A model generated the notes under the pieces. It saw only the letters and a list, made by a program, of their open reading frames with translations, did not search any database and had not been told where the DNA came from. The position numbers and the translations under genes were made by a program. DNA of 64,000 bases from G963676095 sp963676095 (lineage in GTDB: Bacteria > Bacteroidota > Bacteroidia > Bacteroidales > Prolixibacteraceae): assembly GCA_963676095.1 (NCBI GenBank), contig OY781040.1:2542001-2606000 (forward strand), written 5' to 3'. Numbering within the stretch: the stretch's first letter is position 1; each line of letters begins with the position of its first letter. Of this stretch, positions 38,005-47,443 are shown piece by piece.

Positions 38005-40326
38005 CTATTTCTTCTTTCCTCTCTTAGGTGCCGGTCCTTCACTGACTATTTTCATACAGTCTTCCAGCGACAGCCCTGCTGCATCTGTACCTTTAGGTAT
38101 CTTGAAGTTTTTCTTTTTGTAAGAGATATAAGGGCCCCAACGTCCATTCAATATCCTCAGATCTGGTTCTTCGTTAAAAGATTTTATAAGCGCATTTCTA
38201 TCTTTTTCCCTCTTTAACTCAATCAGTTCGATTGCCCTTTCAAGAGTCACTGAAAAAGGGTCATCCTCTTTCTGCAAGGAAACAAATTTGTTATCATGTC
38301 TTACATAAGGACCAAAACGACCTATTGCAACGGTGACTTTTTTGTTTTCGTACTCGCCCAATTCCCGTGGAAGTTTAAACAAATCAAGGACTTCTTCAAG
38401 CGTGATGGTCTCAAGGATCTGTCCAGAACGTAAACTGGCAAATTGTGGTTTTTCGCTATCTTCAGTTGATTCTCCGATCTGGGCCACCGGACCGAAACGG
38501 CCAATTTTTACAAAAACCGGCTTTCCACTTACCGGATCATCTCCAAGATAGCGTTCCCCGTTCGTCCGTTCTGAAACCTCAAGCGCATTCTCAATATCGT
38601 TGTGAAAAGGATGGTAGAATTCATCGATCACCTCGTTCCAAATTCGTTTCCCTTCAGCTATTTCATCCAGGTTTATTTCAACATCAGCAGTAAAGCCATA
38701 ATCCATGATCTTCTGAAAATACTTGATCAGAAAATCGTTAACGACCATACCTATATCTGTCGGGAAAAGTTTTGACTTTTCAGTTCCGGTAACTTCTGAT
38801 TTTGTTTTTTCTTCAATCTTGTCATTTTTAAACGTCAGCTGAAAGAACTCGCGCTCAACCCCCGGACGATCCTCTTTTACGACATATCCTCGATTCTGAA
38901 TAGTAGTAATGATTGGAGCATAGGTTGAAGGACGTCCGATTCCCTGTTCCTCGAGTTTCTTAACCAGACTGGCCTCTGTATAACGGGGAGGTTTCTGCGT
39001 GAAACGCTCCGTGGCCTGAATAACTTCCGTTCTCAGCTGTTGATTTACCTTTACAGGAGGCAACAGCGATTTTGATTCGCCTGATTCATCTTCATTATCA
39101 TTCGATTCCATGTACACTTTCAGAAATCCGTCGAAACGGATTACTTCCCCCGTAGCCAAAAACATCTCCGGAGTACCTGATATTTTGACAGATACAGTGG
39201 TTTTTTCCAATTGCGCATCGGCCATCTGCGAAGCAATTGTACGCTTCCATATGAGTTCGTAAAGACGCTTTTCCTGTGTATTCCCGCCAATCTCCTCTTG
39301 ATCAATGTAGGTTGGCCTGATCGCTTCATGAGCCTCCTGAGCCCCTTTCGACTTTGTTTTATACTGACGGGTTTTCAGATATTGCTCCCCGTGCATCTTT
39401 AATATTGCACTTTTGGCTGTATTAAGGGCCAGGGAAGATAAGTTGACTGAATCGGTACGCATGTAAGTAATTTTTCCTTCTTCATAAAGGCGTTGGGCTA
39501 CCGACATAGTCTGAGATACAGAAAAACCAAGTTTTCTACTGGCTTCCTGCTGCAGGGTAGAGGTAGTAAACGGAGCAGCCGGAGTCCTTTTTGAAGGCTT
39601 CGTAACAATATCTGCAATTGCAAATTCAGCTCCTTTGCACCGCTCCAAAAACTGGCGGGCTTCCTCTTTTGTATCGAAACGTTTATTGAGTTCTGCCCTG
39701 AGCTCAACTACATCTCCACTGGCATCCGGAACAAGGAAAATTGCGGAAACCCGGAAACTTGACTGGCTTTGAAAGCTTATAATTTCCCGTTCCCGCTCAA
39801 CAATAAAACGGACAGCAACAGATTGAACCCGGCCTGCAGAAAGAGATGGCTTGACTTTCCTCCACAATACAGGAGAAACTTCAAAACCTACGATCCTGTC
39901 AAGAACACGCCTTGCCTGCTGGGCATTTACCAGATTGGTATCGATCGGCCGCGGTGCCTTAACAGCGTTAAGGATGGCATCTTTCGTAATTTCATGGAAA
40001 ACAATTCTCTTCGTTTTCTTTGGATCAAGCTTTAATACTTCTTGCAAGTGCCACGCAATTGCCTCTCCTTCTCGGTCCTCATCAGATGCAATCCAAACAG
40101 TCTGTGCTTCTTTTGCAAGTTTCTTTAAATCTGTTACGATTTTCTTTTTGTCGGGAGAAATAACATATTTGGGTTTATAATTATCTTTCAAATCTATCCC
40201 GAAGTCTTTCTTCTCGAGGTCTCTGATATGTCCCATGCTGGAAGTGACCATAAAGTCCTTTCCCAAAAACTTTTCTATCGTTTTCGCTTTGGCCGGAGAC
40301 TCAACAATAACCAGATTCTCGTGCAT
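38005..40326 (-). CDS. topA: DNA topoisomerase I (type IA)
   Basis: 773 residues from MHENLVIVESPAKAKTIEKFLG; the frame extends 60 bases further, but the inner ATG has a strong AGGAGG at the right distance. The TOPRIM domain has the catalytic Glu of VIVESPAKAKT and WIASDEDREGEAIAWHL. The active-site Tyr lies in ITYMRTDS. The C-terminus carries three repeat domains (KIGRFGPVAQIG, AIGRFGPYVRHD, NGRWGPYISYKKK) with a basic tail and no zinc-ribbon cysteines. It relaxes negative supercoils. Confidence 0.96.
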   Translation of the reverse strand: MHENLVIVESPAKAKTIEKFLGKDFMVTSSMGHIRDLEKKDFGIDLKDNYKPKYVISPDKKKIVTDLKKLAKEAQTVWIASDEDREGEAIAWHLQEVLKLDPKKTKRIVFHEITKDAILNAVKAPRPIDTNLVNAQQARRVLDRIVGFEVSPVLWRKVKPSLSAGRVQSVAVRFIVEREREIISFQSQSSFRVSAIFLVPDASGDVVELRAELNKRFDTKEEARQFLERCKGAEFAIADIVTKPSKRTPAAPFTTSTLQQEASRKLGFSVSQTMSVAQRLYEEGKITYMRTDSVNLSSLALNTAKSAILKMHGEQYLKTRQYKTKSKGAQEAHEAIRPTYIDQEEIGGNTQEKRLYELIWKRTIASQMADAQLEKTTVSVKISGTPEMFLATGEVIRFDGFLKVYMESNDNEDESGESKSLLPPVKVNQQLRTEVIQATERFTQKPPRYTEASLVKKLEEQGIGRPSTYAPIITTIQNRGYVVKEDRPGVEREFFQLTFKNDKIEEKTKSEVTGTEKSKLFPTDIGMVVNDFLIKYFQKIMDYGFTADVEINLDEIAEGKRIWNEVIDEFYHPFHNDIENALEVSERTNGERYLGDDPVSGKPVFVKIGRFGPVAQIGESTEDSEKPQFASLRSGQILETITLEEVLDLFKLPRELGEYENKKVTVAIGRFGPYVRHDNKFVSLQKEDDPFSVTLERAIELIELKREKDRNALIKSFNEEPDLRILNGRWGPYISYKKKNFKIPKGTDAAGLSLEDCMKIVSEGPAPKRGKKK

Positions 40327-40328
40327 AA

Positions 40329-40341
40329 AACCTCCTGTTTT
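40329..40341 (-). promoter_or_regulatory. Strong Shine-Dalgarno deciding the topA start
   Basis: On the minus strand AGGAGG precedes the ATG at 40326 by four bases. Bacteroidota genes rarely have such a site, so it picks the inner start of topA with some confidence. Confidence 0.6.
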
Positions 40342-40685
40342 GATAAAAATTTCTGCAAATAAAAGAAAATGTAAGGCTAACTTCAAATTTTATAGGAACA
40401 ATTTTTTGGAGGTTAACTCGTTTAAATAATTTATTGTCAGATACGTAATTATTTTTTTTGTTTCGAAAAGAATCTGGTTAATTTACTATAATTCTGAACG
40501 TTCTAATGAAACATGTATATCCGGGTGACGCCACTCCAACTTGTATTTTTTCTTCTCCAGTGCCACTTCCTTATATCGTAATTTACAAGGATTCGCAAAC
40601 ATATTTGGCAACTTAAAACATAAAACTTCAATTCATTCGTTCTATATCAGAACTTCAAAAAAAACAATAATTTTATCCGATTCGT

Positions 40686-40693
40686 TATCTTTG
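40686..40693 (+). promoter_or_regulatory. Predicted -7 promoter box for the PBP1A gene
   Basis: TATCTTTG matches the TAnnTTTG box exactly and lies 25 bp before the ATG at 40719. No -33 TTTG at 19 bp; a T-rich stretch is there instead. Confidence 0.5.
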
Positions 40694-40718
40694 TCGGCAA
40701 AACATCAAAAATTGCGTG

Positions 40719-43058
40719 ATGGAAAAAGAAAATAAAAAATTCAGGAAATATACCCTTGGGTTCTGGTCACTTTATCTTGTTGTTGTGATTTGTATTTTTG
40801 CATTATTCTTTTCCATTGCTGAAGGGAAGCTTGGAGAGATGCCCTCCTTTAAAGAACTTGAGAATCCCCAGAGCCTGCTGGCATCAGAAGTAATCGCAAG
40901 GAACAATGTAGTGCTTGGCCGTTATTTTCGGGAAAACCGTTCTTTCGTAACCTATAATCAGCTTCCAAAAAACCTGGTCAGTGCCCTTATCGCAACAGAA
41001 GATGTACGTTTCTATAAACATTCAGGGGTTGATCTGCGGGGATTATTCCGCGTTTTGAAAGGAATTATTTTTGGAGACAGCAGTTCCGGAGGAGGAAGTA
41101 CCATCAGCCAGCAGCTTGCAAAAATGCTATTTCCCAGGAACCCTTTTGAAAACAAAATGGAACTTGTACTTCGTAAGTTCAAGGAATGGGTGATCGCGGT
41201 AAAGCTTGAAAGGAGCTATACAAAAGAAGAAATTATCACCATGTATCTCAATAAATACGATTTTCTGAACCTCGCGGTTGGCATAAAGTCGGCAGCTCGC
41301 ATCTATTTCAACAGACTTCCAGATTCACTTGAAGTTCAGCAATCAGCCATGCTTGTTGGAATGGCAAAAAACTCAGCTTTATATAATCCCGTCCGTCGTC
41401 CCGAACTGACTTTACAACGCAGGAACGTGGTTCTTAAACAAATGGAAAAGTATGGATATATAAACAGGTTACAGTATGATTCTTTGTCTGCCCTACCTCT
41501 CGGACTTGACTTTCATAAAGAAGATTTTAAAAGCGGGTTAGCACCTTATTTCAGGGAATACTTACGCAAAATAATGGGAGCGGGCAAACCGGATCCTTCA
41601 AAATACGCCTCTTGGCAACGGACCGCATACAAGGAAGATTCAGTTGAATGGGAAACAAATCCTTTATACGGGTGGTGTAAAAAGAATGTCAAAGCAGACG
41701 GAACCAATTATGACCTTTATGAAGACGGACTTAAAATATATACAACCATTGATTCGCGCATGCAGGAGTACGCAGAGGAAGCAGTTGATGATCACTTGAA
41801 ATCAGATTTACAGCCAGCCTTCAACAAACACCAGAGGGTATTGAATAATCCTCCTTTTTCAAATGACATGAGCTCAGCCGATGTCAAAAACCTGCTCAAC
41901 CTGTGTATGAGACAAAGCGAACGTTACAGGGTACTGCGACTACAAGGACTAAGCTCTGAACAAATCCGGAATAATTTCAATAGCCCCGTTCAGATGACTG
42001 TCTTCTCCTGGCACGGAGACAGGGACACAACAATGACTCCGATGGATTCTATTAGATACACGCTAAGTTTTCTGCGCTCCTCGTTCATGGCAATGGACCT
42101 GCAGTCGGGTGAAGTACGTGCATATGTGGGAGGGCCGGATTATCGTTACTTTATGTACGATATGGTAAAAGACGGGAAGCGTCAGGTAGGATCAACAGTG
42201 AAGCCTTTTCTCTACACGCTCGCCATGCAAAACGGGTTGTCCCCCTGCACGAAGGTACCTAACGTAAAACAACAATTTATCATGCCTGACGGAAAGGTCT
42301 GGGAAGCCAAGAACTCGGAAAAAAGTGATATGGATGGAAAAATGGTTACCCTGAAGTGGGGGCTTGCCAACTCAGTCAACCAGGTTTCGGCATGGGTGAT
42401 GAAACAATTCAATCCGCAGTCAGTAGTCGAAATCATGGAAAAGATGGGGGTTTACAGCAAAATAGATCCTGTTCCTTCCATGTTCCTGGGAACTTCCGAT
42501 ATCACGTTATATGAAATGGTGGGTGCATATGGTACTTTTGGCAACAGGGGAGTATTTACACGTCCATTTTTTGTTACCCACATTGAAGACAAACATGGTA
42601 ATGTGATTGCCCGCTTTCAGCCTGAGCGGCATGATGCGATTGATGAACAAACTGCCTATCTGATGCTCAACCTGATGCAAGGGGTAATTGACAATGGAAC
42701 AGGAAGGCGGCTTAGGTGGAACAAGCAATATGGCGAAATACCCGGGCCAATTGCCGGAAAAACAGGAACGACACAAAACCATTCAGATGGCTGGTTCCTG
42801 GGCGTTACCCCGCAGCTGGTTGCAGGGGCCTGGACCGGAGCAGAATTGAGGAGCATTCATTTCGACAATATCAGTCAGGGACAGGGAGCCAACATGGCCC
42901 TTCCCATCTGGGGCCGCTTTATGAAAAAAGTATATGCCGACCCAACACTTGAATATAAGCCGGATCAGACTTTTGAGAAACCTGAAAACTTCATCATCAA
43001 TCTGGACTGCGACGACGACAAGGAGAACAGCAGCCAGAATTACGATGACTTCTTTTGA
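40719..43058 (+). CDS. mrcA: Penicillin-binding protein 1A (glycosyltransferase/transpeptidase)
   Basis: About 779 residues. A short cytoplasmic head and one membrane helix (about 15-36) precede the GT51 domain (ATEDVRFYKHSGVDLRG, GGSTISQQLAKMLFP, ERSYTKEEIITMYLN). A transpeptidase domain follows, with GSTVKPF (Ser-x-x-Lys), SVN and KTGTT motifs. All catalytic motifs are present, so it should polymerise and cross-link peptidoglycan in the periplasm. A GTG one codon earlier (40716) is the alternative start; ATG is preferred. Confidence 0.94.
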   Translation: MEKENKKFRKYTLGFWSLYLVVVICIFALFFSIAEGKLGEMPSFKELENPQSLLASEVIARNNVVLGRYFRENRSFVTYNQLPKNLVSALIATEDVRFYKHSGVDLRGLFRVLKGIIFGDSSSGGGSTISQQLAKMLFPRNPFENKMELVLRKFKEWVIAVKLERSYTKEEIITMYLNKYDFLNLAVGIKSAARIYFNRLPDSLEVQQSAMLVGMAKNSALYNPVRRPELTLQRRNVVLKQMEKYGYINRLQYDSLSALPLGLDFHKEDFKSGLAPYFREYLRKIMGAGKPDPSKYASWQRTAYKEDSVEWETNPLYGWCKKNVKADGTNYDLYEDGLKIYTTIDSRMQEYAEEAVDDHLKSDLQPAFNKHQRVLNNPPFSNDMSSADVKNLLNLCMRQSERYRVLRLQGLSSEQIRNNFNSPVQMTVFSWHGDRDTTMTPMDSIRYTLSFLRSSFMAMDLQSGEVRAYVGGPDYRYFMYDMVKDGKRQVGSTVKPFLYTLAMQNGLSPCTKVPNVKQQFIMPDGKVWEAKNSEKSDMDGKMVTLKWGLANSVNQVSAWVMKQFNPQSVVEIMEKMGVYSKIDPVPSMFLGTSDITLYEMVGAYGTFGNRGVFTRPFFVTHIEDKHGNVIARFQPERHDAIDEQTAYLMLNLMQGVIDNGTGRRLRWNKQYGEIPGPIAGKTGTTQNHSDGWFLGVTPQLVAGAWTGAELRSIHFDNISQGQGANMALPIWGRFMKKVYADPTLEYKPDQTFEKPENFIINLDCDDDKENSSQNYDDFF

Positions 43059-43072
43059 TGAAATCTTACTGG

Positions 43073-43960
43073 TTAATCTGCTAAAAAGCGTTTGGTTAAG
43101 TCGTTGTAGCTTTCGATCCTGCGGTCTCTCAGGAAAGGCCAGATCCTTCTTACATCCTCTGACCTGCTAATATCAATTTCTGTGACCACATTTTGTTCTG
43201 ACGTGCTTCCCGCCTGTACTATTATTTCACCCTGAGGCCCGCAGACAAAGCTGTTTCCCCAAAACTGGATCCCTGCCGAAGACTGCGTCGGATCTGCCTC
43301 AAAACCGACCCGGTTTACGCTAATCACAGGTACCCCATTAGCAATAGCATGTGACCTCTGAATGGTAATCCAGGCATCTTTCTGGCGTATTTTTTCATCC
43401 TCCCCGTCCCGAGGATCCCAACCAATAGCTGTAGGATAAATTAATAACTCGGCCCCTGAAAGTGTCATTAAACGGGCCGCTTCAGGATACCATTGATCCC
43501 AGCAAATAAGGACTCCAAGTTTTCCAAGGGATGTTGGAATAGGCTTAAATCCCATATCTCCAGGTGTAAAATAAAATTTCTCATAAAAACCCGGGTCATC
43601 AGGAATGTGCATTTTCCTGTATCTCCCCGCAATACTTCCATCCTTCTCAAAAACAACTGCGGTATTATGATATAACCCGACTGCTCTTTTCTCAAAAAGA
43701 GAAGCTACCAACACGATATCCAGCGTTCGGGCAAGTTCTCCGTAAAAATCGGTTGAAGGACCGGGAATCGGCTCTGCCAAATCGAATACCCCCACATCCT
43801 CGGTCTGGCAAAAGTATAGACTATTGTGTAACTCCTGCAAAACAACAAGTTTTGCCCCGGACTTCGCACATTCAGCGATATTTATCGCCAATTTCCGTTT
43901 ATTTTCATCCACTGATACGGAATTGCGTTGCTGAACCAGTCCTATCTTTATCTTATTCAT
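43073..43960 (-). CDS. aguB: N-carbamoylputrescine amidase
   Basis: 295 residues, nitrilase-superfamily enzyme. The catalytic triad is visible: Glu in VVLQELHN (E43), Lys in YRKMHIPDDPGF, Cys in VLICWDQWYPEAARL. GFYEKFYFTPGD and DQWYPEAARL are close to known AguB proteins. It releases ammonia and CO2 from N-carbamoylputrescine to give putrescine. It follows aguA by 17 bp; together they turn agmatine into putrescine. Confidence 0.93.
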   Translation of the reverse strand: MNKIKIGLVQQRNSVSVDENKRKLAINIAECAKSGAKLVVLQELHNSLYFCQTEDVGVFDLAEPIPGPSTDFYGELARTLDIVLVASLFEKRAVGLYHNTAVVFEKDGSIAGRYRKMHIPDDPGFYEKFYFTPGDMGFKPIPTSLGKLGVLICWDQWYPEAARLMTLSGAELLIYPTAIGWDPRDGEDEKIRQKDAWITIQRSHAIANGVPVISVNRVGFEADPTQSSAGIQFWGNSFVCGPQGEIIVQAGSTSEQNVVTEIDISRSEDVRRIWPFLRDRRIESYNDLTKRFLAD

Positions 43961-43977
43961 AATTATTCAGTATTTAG

Positions 43978-45006
43978 TTATAAAACTCCCTCGGGAAATT
44001 GCATGCTGATACAATGAACTGAACCATGCTGTTTAATCAAGGGAATACTATTTATCGTTACTATTTCTCTCTCCGGAAACAATAAACTTAATACTTCAAC
44101 CGCTTCGCGGTCCTGCTTTACCCCATAAACGGGTAACAGGACAGACTTGTTCAATACCAGAAAATTGGCATAGGTAGCTGGAAGTCTTTGTCTCTCGATA
44201 TCAAGCACAGGATCCGGGAAAGGCAATGCAATCAAGTTAAAAGGTCTGCCATCCTGATCAGTGGCTCGGAAGAGTTCTTCTTCCATCTTCTTCAATTCCT
44301 CATAATGAATATCAGAAGGATCTTCGCACTTCACGTAAGCAATTGTATCACGGGAACAAAAACGGGCCAGGGTATCAATGTGACTGTCCGTATCGTCTCC
44401 TTCGAGGAATCCATGATCCAACCAAATCACCTTCAGAGCGTGAAAAGACTTTTTTAACCACCCGTCGATATCCTCCTTGCTCATATGCTCGTTCCTGTTT
44501 TTAGACAAAAGGCATTCAGATGTGGTAAGCAAACATCCGGCTCCATTACTTTCGATTGCACCGCCTTCAAATGTAAAAAAAGAATAATCGCGCCATCCGA
44601 TCTTTTCATGGAATACTTTGCTTTTATATAAATTAGGTGTAATCTGGTTATCAAAACAGGCAGCAAACTTCATTCCCCAACCGTTAAACCTGAAATTGAG
44701 TAACACAGGCAGACTGTTCTCCAGAATAGTTAAAGCCCCGTAATCCCGGGCCCAAGTATCATTAATGTCCATTTCCCTCACAATCAGATTTTCATTTTGT
44801 TCCTGGAGAAAAGGGGGAAGTTCATTTTTATCACGGCATACGATCAATAACTTCTCATGTACCAGGATTTCCCTTGCAATCTGCTCGTAAACAGGCACCA
44901 CTTCACCAAGAATCAGGTCCCAATCGGTCCGGGAATCGGGCCATGTTAACTGGATTCCACTTTGTTTTTCCCATTCGGCCGGGAAGCGCATTTGTTTCTT
45001 TATCAT
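43978..45006 (-). CDS. aguA: Agmatine deiminase
   Basis: 342 residues, peptidylarginine-deiminase fold. Motifs: ARDYGALTI, FTFEGGAIESNGAGCLLTTSECLL, LEGDDTDSHIDTLARF and the catalytic Cys near the end (HGSVHCISMQFP). Makes N-carbamoylputrescine from agmatine for the next gene. An exact -7 box facing it (TATTTTTG, minus strand, 45012-45019) would put the RNA start almost at the first ATG. Translation may therefore begin at the inner ATG (44991, MRFPAEWEKQSG), which also fits the family's usual N-terminus. Confidence 0.93.
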   Translation of the reverse strand: MIKKQMRFPAEWEKQSGIQLTWPDSRTDWDLILGEVVPVYEQIAREILVHEKLLIVCRDKNELPPFLQEQNENLIVREMDINDTWARDYGALTILENSLPVLLNFRFNGWGMKFAACFDNQITPNLYKSKVFHEKIGWRDYSFFTFEGGAIESNGAGCLLTTSECLLSKNRNEHMSKEDIDGWLKKSFHALKVIWLDHGFLEGDDTDSHIDTLARFCSRDTIAYVKCEDPSDIHYEELKKMEEELFRATDQDGRPFNLIALPFPDPVLDIERQRLPATYANFLVLNKSVLLPVYGVKQDREAVEVLSLLFPEREIVTINSIPLIKQHGSVHCISMQFPEGVL

Positions 45007-45306
45007 GCTCTCAAAAATAAATATTTTCAGTAGAAAGAAACTTACTCAATTATAATTTATGTCCGTTCTTATGGAACTCACGATTTAAGTCAACCATACA
45101 TAATCTCATGGAGAGTCCTTACTCCTTTTTCAGATAAAGTCTCTAAACCCGGCATTCCGACCCTTTAAGCAGGTTAAACAAACTCCGACCAATAGCTGTT
45201 ATCCAATAAAAAGTCCTGAAATTTTGGATGGATATGAATGACTGAAGTCTATTATGTTTACTTTTAGCTTCTGACAATAATTAAAAAATTTTTAAATTAG
45301 ACACCT
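45007..45306. other. Divergent intergenic region between aguA and the DUF3332 gene
   Basis: About 300 bp without an ORF. It holds the aguA -7 box at 45012-45019 (minus) and, for the plus strand, a near match TACTTTTA at about 45259-45266. Nothing else distinctive was seen. Confidence 0.35.
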
Positions 45307-45882
45307 ATGAAAAGAATTAAAAGTATTTCTGTGGCAGCGCTTTTATCTTCTGCCATACTGTTGAGTAGCTGCATTGGCAGTTTCAAGCTTACCAGAACTG
45401 TATATGACTGGAATACCAGCATTGGTGATAAATTTGTAAATGAGCTCGTATTTCTGGTCTGTCTGATAGTTCCCGTTTATGAAGTATCGACATTTGTCGA
45501 TGCAGTTGTCCTTAACAGCATTGAGTTTTGGTCGGGTGAAAATCCTATGACCATGAAGAATAACGAAAAACACCAGAAGACGGTAGAGATAGATGGAAAG
45601 AAATATCAGCTTACCTCAGAAAAATATAAAATGACAATAGAGGAATCAGGAAAATCCAATTCTAAAGCAGAGCTGGTATTTCGTACAGAAGATAATAGCT
45701 GGTACCTGAAAAAAGGCAAAAAACTGCAAAGGCTGGTAGAAGTAAACATGGCAAACGGCAAGGCTATATCCTACAATATTTTTTATCCTGACGGATCAGA
45801 AAAAACAATCAAAGCCAATTTTGATCCGGTGGCCGTTCAAAACCAGCTAATGCAAAATCAGAAACTTGCTTACCATCAATAA
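45307..45882 (+). CDS. DUF3332 lipoprotein
   Basis: 191 residues; lipobox LLSSC (C22). The stretch SFKLTRTVYDWNTSIGDKFVNELVFLVCLIVPVYEVSTFVDAVVLNSIEFW is the DUF3332 signature, with a hydrophobic helix in the middle. The second half is a small charged beta-type region (EIDGKKYQLTSEKYKMTIEE). Family function unknown; found widely in Bacteroidota. Monocistronic, followed by a long inverted-repeat element. Confidence 0.85.
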   Translation: MKRIKSISVAALLSSAILLSSCIGSFKLTRTVYDWNTSIGDKFVNELVFLVCLIVPVYEVSTFVDAVVLNSIEFWSGENPMTMKNNEKHQKTVEIDGKKYQLTSEKYKMTIEESGKSNSKAELVFRTEDNSWYLKKGKKLQRLVEVNMANGKAISYNIFYPDGSEKTIKANFDPVAVQNQLMQNQKLAYHQ

Positions 45883-45911
45883 ATCATAACCGGGAAAAAG
45901 AGAGCCTCACA

Positions 45912-46018
45912 AAAAGTCAGTCATGTCACTAAAAACGACCGCAGATCATTAGCTACCGCAGCCCGCCAATGGGAAATAGTCTCCTTCGGCAAATCGAGAT
46001 GACTACAGACTGACTTTT
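45912..46018. repeat. Intergenic inverted-repeat element between convergent genes
   Basis: AAAAGTCAGTC (45912-45922) and GACTGACTTTT (46008-46018) are perfect 11-bp complements, enclosing 85 bp. The right half holds CTCCTTCGGCAAATCGAGATGAC, shortened here as the CTTCGG...GAGATGAC type. This resembles the short intergenic repeats scattered in many Bacteroidota genomes and often lying after genes. The right end runs into GTTTTTC, so it may stop transcription from both sides. Confidence 0.55.
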
Positions 46019-46030
46019 GGGACGTTTTTC

Positions 46031-47071
46031 TCAATTGCCCATATTTATCTGACTTTTAATTTTGTCGTTTTCAGCCTGATCAGGCAACTTTAAAGAATAA
46101 ATCATTGCCTCAACCTGCCTCAGGTAATTACGTTTGTCGAACCGAGGGGCATAAACAAATCCATCGAGAACAATAACCCGTTTTTTTGACGCATCAAGAA
46201 CAGTGAGGCTTACAAAAGGTCCACCCATAAAATCATTTTCCACTTTCCACAGCCCCCTTATTTCAGCAGCATAATTATTTTTATACTCGAATACATTAAA
46301 AACGGAAGGTACCTGATGTTCTGTAGTCATATAGCTTCCCTCAGTAGGCCCTTCAACATTTTTTCTCAACACAGAATCGCGTTTATTTATCAGATAATTC
46401 TCAGTAAAAGTACTATCAGATGTATATGGCAATGTGTAGATAGCTATTCCCTGGGTAATATCCGGAGTATCATATCGGATCCATGAGAAATCAGTTCCCT
46501 GGGAGGCAATGACAAATCCGACCGGCACAGTCAGGTCTATATTAAATTTCTTTAACAGATCATTTTTTATAGCCTTATCATAACCGTTTGCGTAATTCAT
46601 CTGCAATCGGTCTCGTTCAGCCTTTAGCATAAACGCCACGATTTTATCCGAATTTTTATTAAAAATCCTGATAAGGTCTTCCTGTGTTTGTGCCTGTATA
46701 TTTACAACAGCCTGAGGCCAGGCCCAAACATCTTTTTTAAACTCCACCTTAGCAGAATCAAGTGTTGGAGAAATCCGGACATTAATAATATTCCTGGTCG
46801 TTTTAAAGATGTCTTTAAAAGCCTTAGGGGGAATATTAATCACATCAAAAATCGGTTCGTCCTGAGGTAACGATAACTGAGGGCTCGAGAGGACCGCTTT
46901 CATTGTGTCTCCAACTTTGCCATTCCAGGTCTCGTCAGGAATAACAACCAACAGTTCACCGGCTTTGCCGGTAATGTTTTTATGTATTACCCCATCGTTT
47001 CGGCATGAAAATCCGAGAATGGAAAATACAGCAATTAAAAAAATAAAGGTAAAAATCTTACGTGTTATCAT
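46031..47071 (-). CDS. DUF4837 lipoprotein
   Basis: 346 residues with lipobox GFSC (C23). GKAGELLVVIPDETWNG, IFKTTRNIINVRI, DFSWIRYDTPDITQGIAIYTLPY and MTTEHQVPSVFNVFEYKNNYAAEIRGLWKVENDFMGGPFVS match DUF4837, a Bacteroidota-specific family of unknown role. It follows tatA by 118 bp in the same direction, but a strong terminator lies between them. Confidence 0.85.
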   Translation of the reverse strand: MITRKIFTFIFLIAVFSILGFSCRNDGVIHKNITGKAGELLVVIPDETWNGKVGDTMKAVLSSPQLSLPQDEPIFDVINIPPKAFKDIFKTTRNIINVRISPTLDSAKVEFKKDVWAWPQAVVNIQAQTQEDLIRIFNKNSDKIVAFMLKAERDRLQMNYANGYDKAIKNDLLKKFNIDLTVPVGFVIASQGTDFSWIRYDTPDITQGIAIYTLPYTSDSTFTENYLINKRDSVLRKNVEGPTEGSYMTTEHQVPSVFNVFEYKNNYAAEIRGLWKVENDFMGGPFVSLTVLDASKKRVIVLDGFVYAPRFDKRNYLRQVEAMIYSLKLPDQAENDKIKSQINMGN

Positions 47072-47152
47072 ATTATTCCGGTTTTCCCTTTTGAGTACAA
47101 AAATCTTACCAGAAGGAATTTAAACAGAAAATTCTTTTATATAAAAACGAAA

Positions 47153-47174
47153 AATCCCATCAAAAGATGGGATT
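47153..47174 (-). terminator. Rho-independent terminator after tatA
   Basis: Perfect 9-bp stem AATCCCATC / GATGGGATT with a 4-nt loop, followed on the minus strand by TTTTTCGTTTTT. Confidence 0.85.
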
Positions 47175-47189
47175 ATATTCAAGATGAAG

Positions 47190-47396
47190 TTATTCTGTAA
47201 TTTTTCCGGATTCCTTTTTTGGCTTTACTTCATCGTCGTCATCCTCGTTTGAAGCCTTTTTGAATTCCTTCATCCCTTTTCCAAGCCCCTTCATTAATTC
47301 CGGAATCTTGCGACCTCCGAAAAGCAACAAAACAATGATAAGTATAAGGATGATTTCCTGTGGCCCGAACATACCGGCAATAATTGACATGTACAT
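47190..47396 (-). CDS. tatA: Twin-arginine translocase subunit TatA
   Basis: 68 residues. A single N-terminal membrane helix (MFGPQEIILILIIVLLLFGG), the FGG hinge, an amphipathic helix (RKIPELMKGLGKGMKEFKKA) and an acidic tail are the complete TatA plan. It would serve Tat substrates such as the DUF4434 protein of the PUL. The start could be M1 or M3. A -7 box TATTTTTG (minus, 47420-47427) lies about 24 bp upstream. Confidence 0.94.
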   Translation of the reverse strand: MYMSIIAGMFGPQEIILILIIVLLLFGGRKIPELMKGLGKGMKEFKKASNEDDDDEVKPKKESGKITE

Positions 47397-47419
47397 AGTT
47401 TCAAGTTTAATGGTTTCTA

Positions 47420-47427
47420 CAAAAATA
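47420..47427 (-). promoter_or_regulatory. Predicted -7 promoter box for tatA
   Basis: TATTTTTG on the minus strand matches TAnnTTTG; leader about 17 nt. No -33 TTTG at the ideal spacing. Confidence 0.45.
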
Positions 47428-47443
47428 GAAAAATAATCACGTA

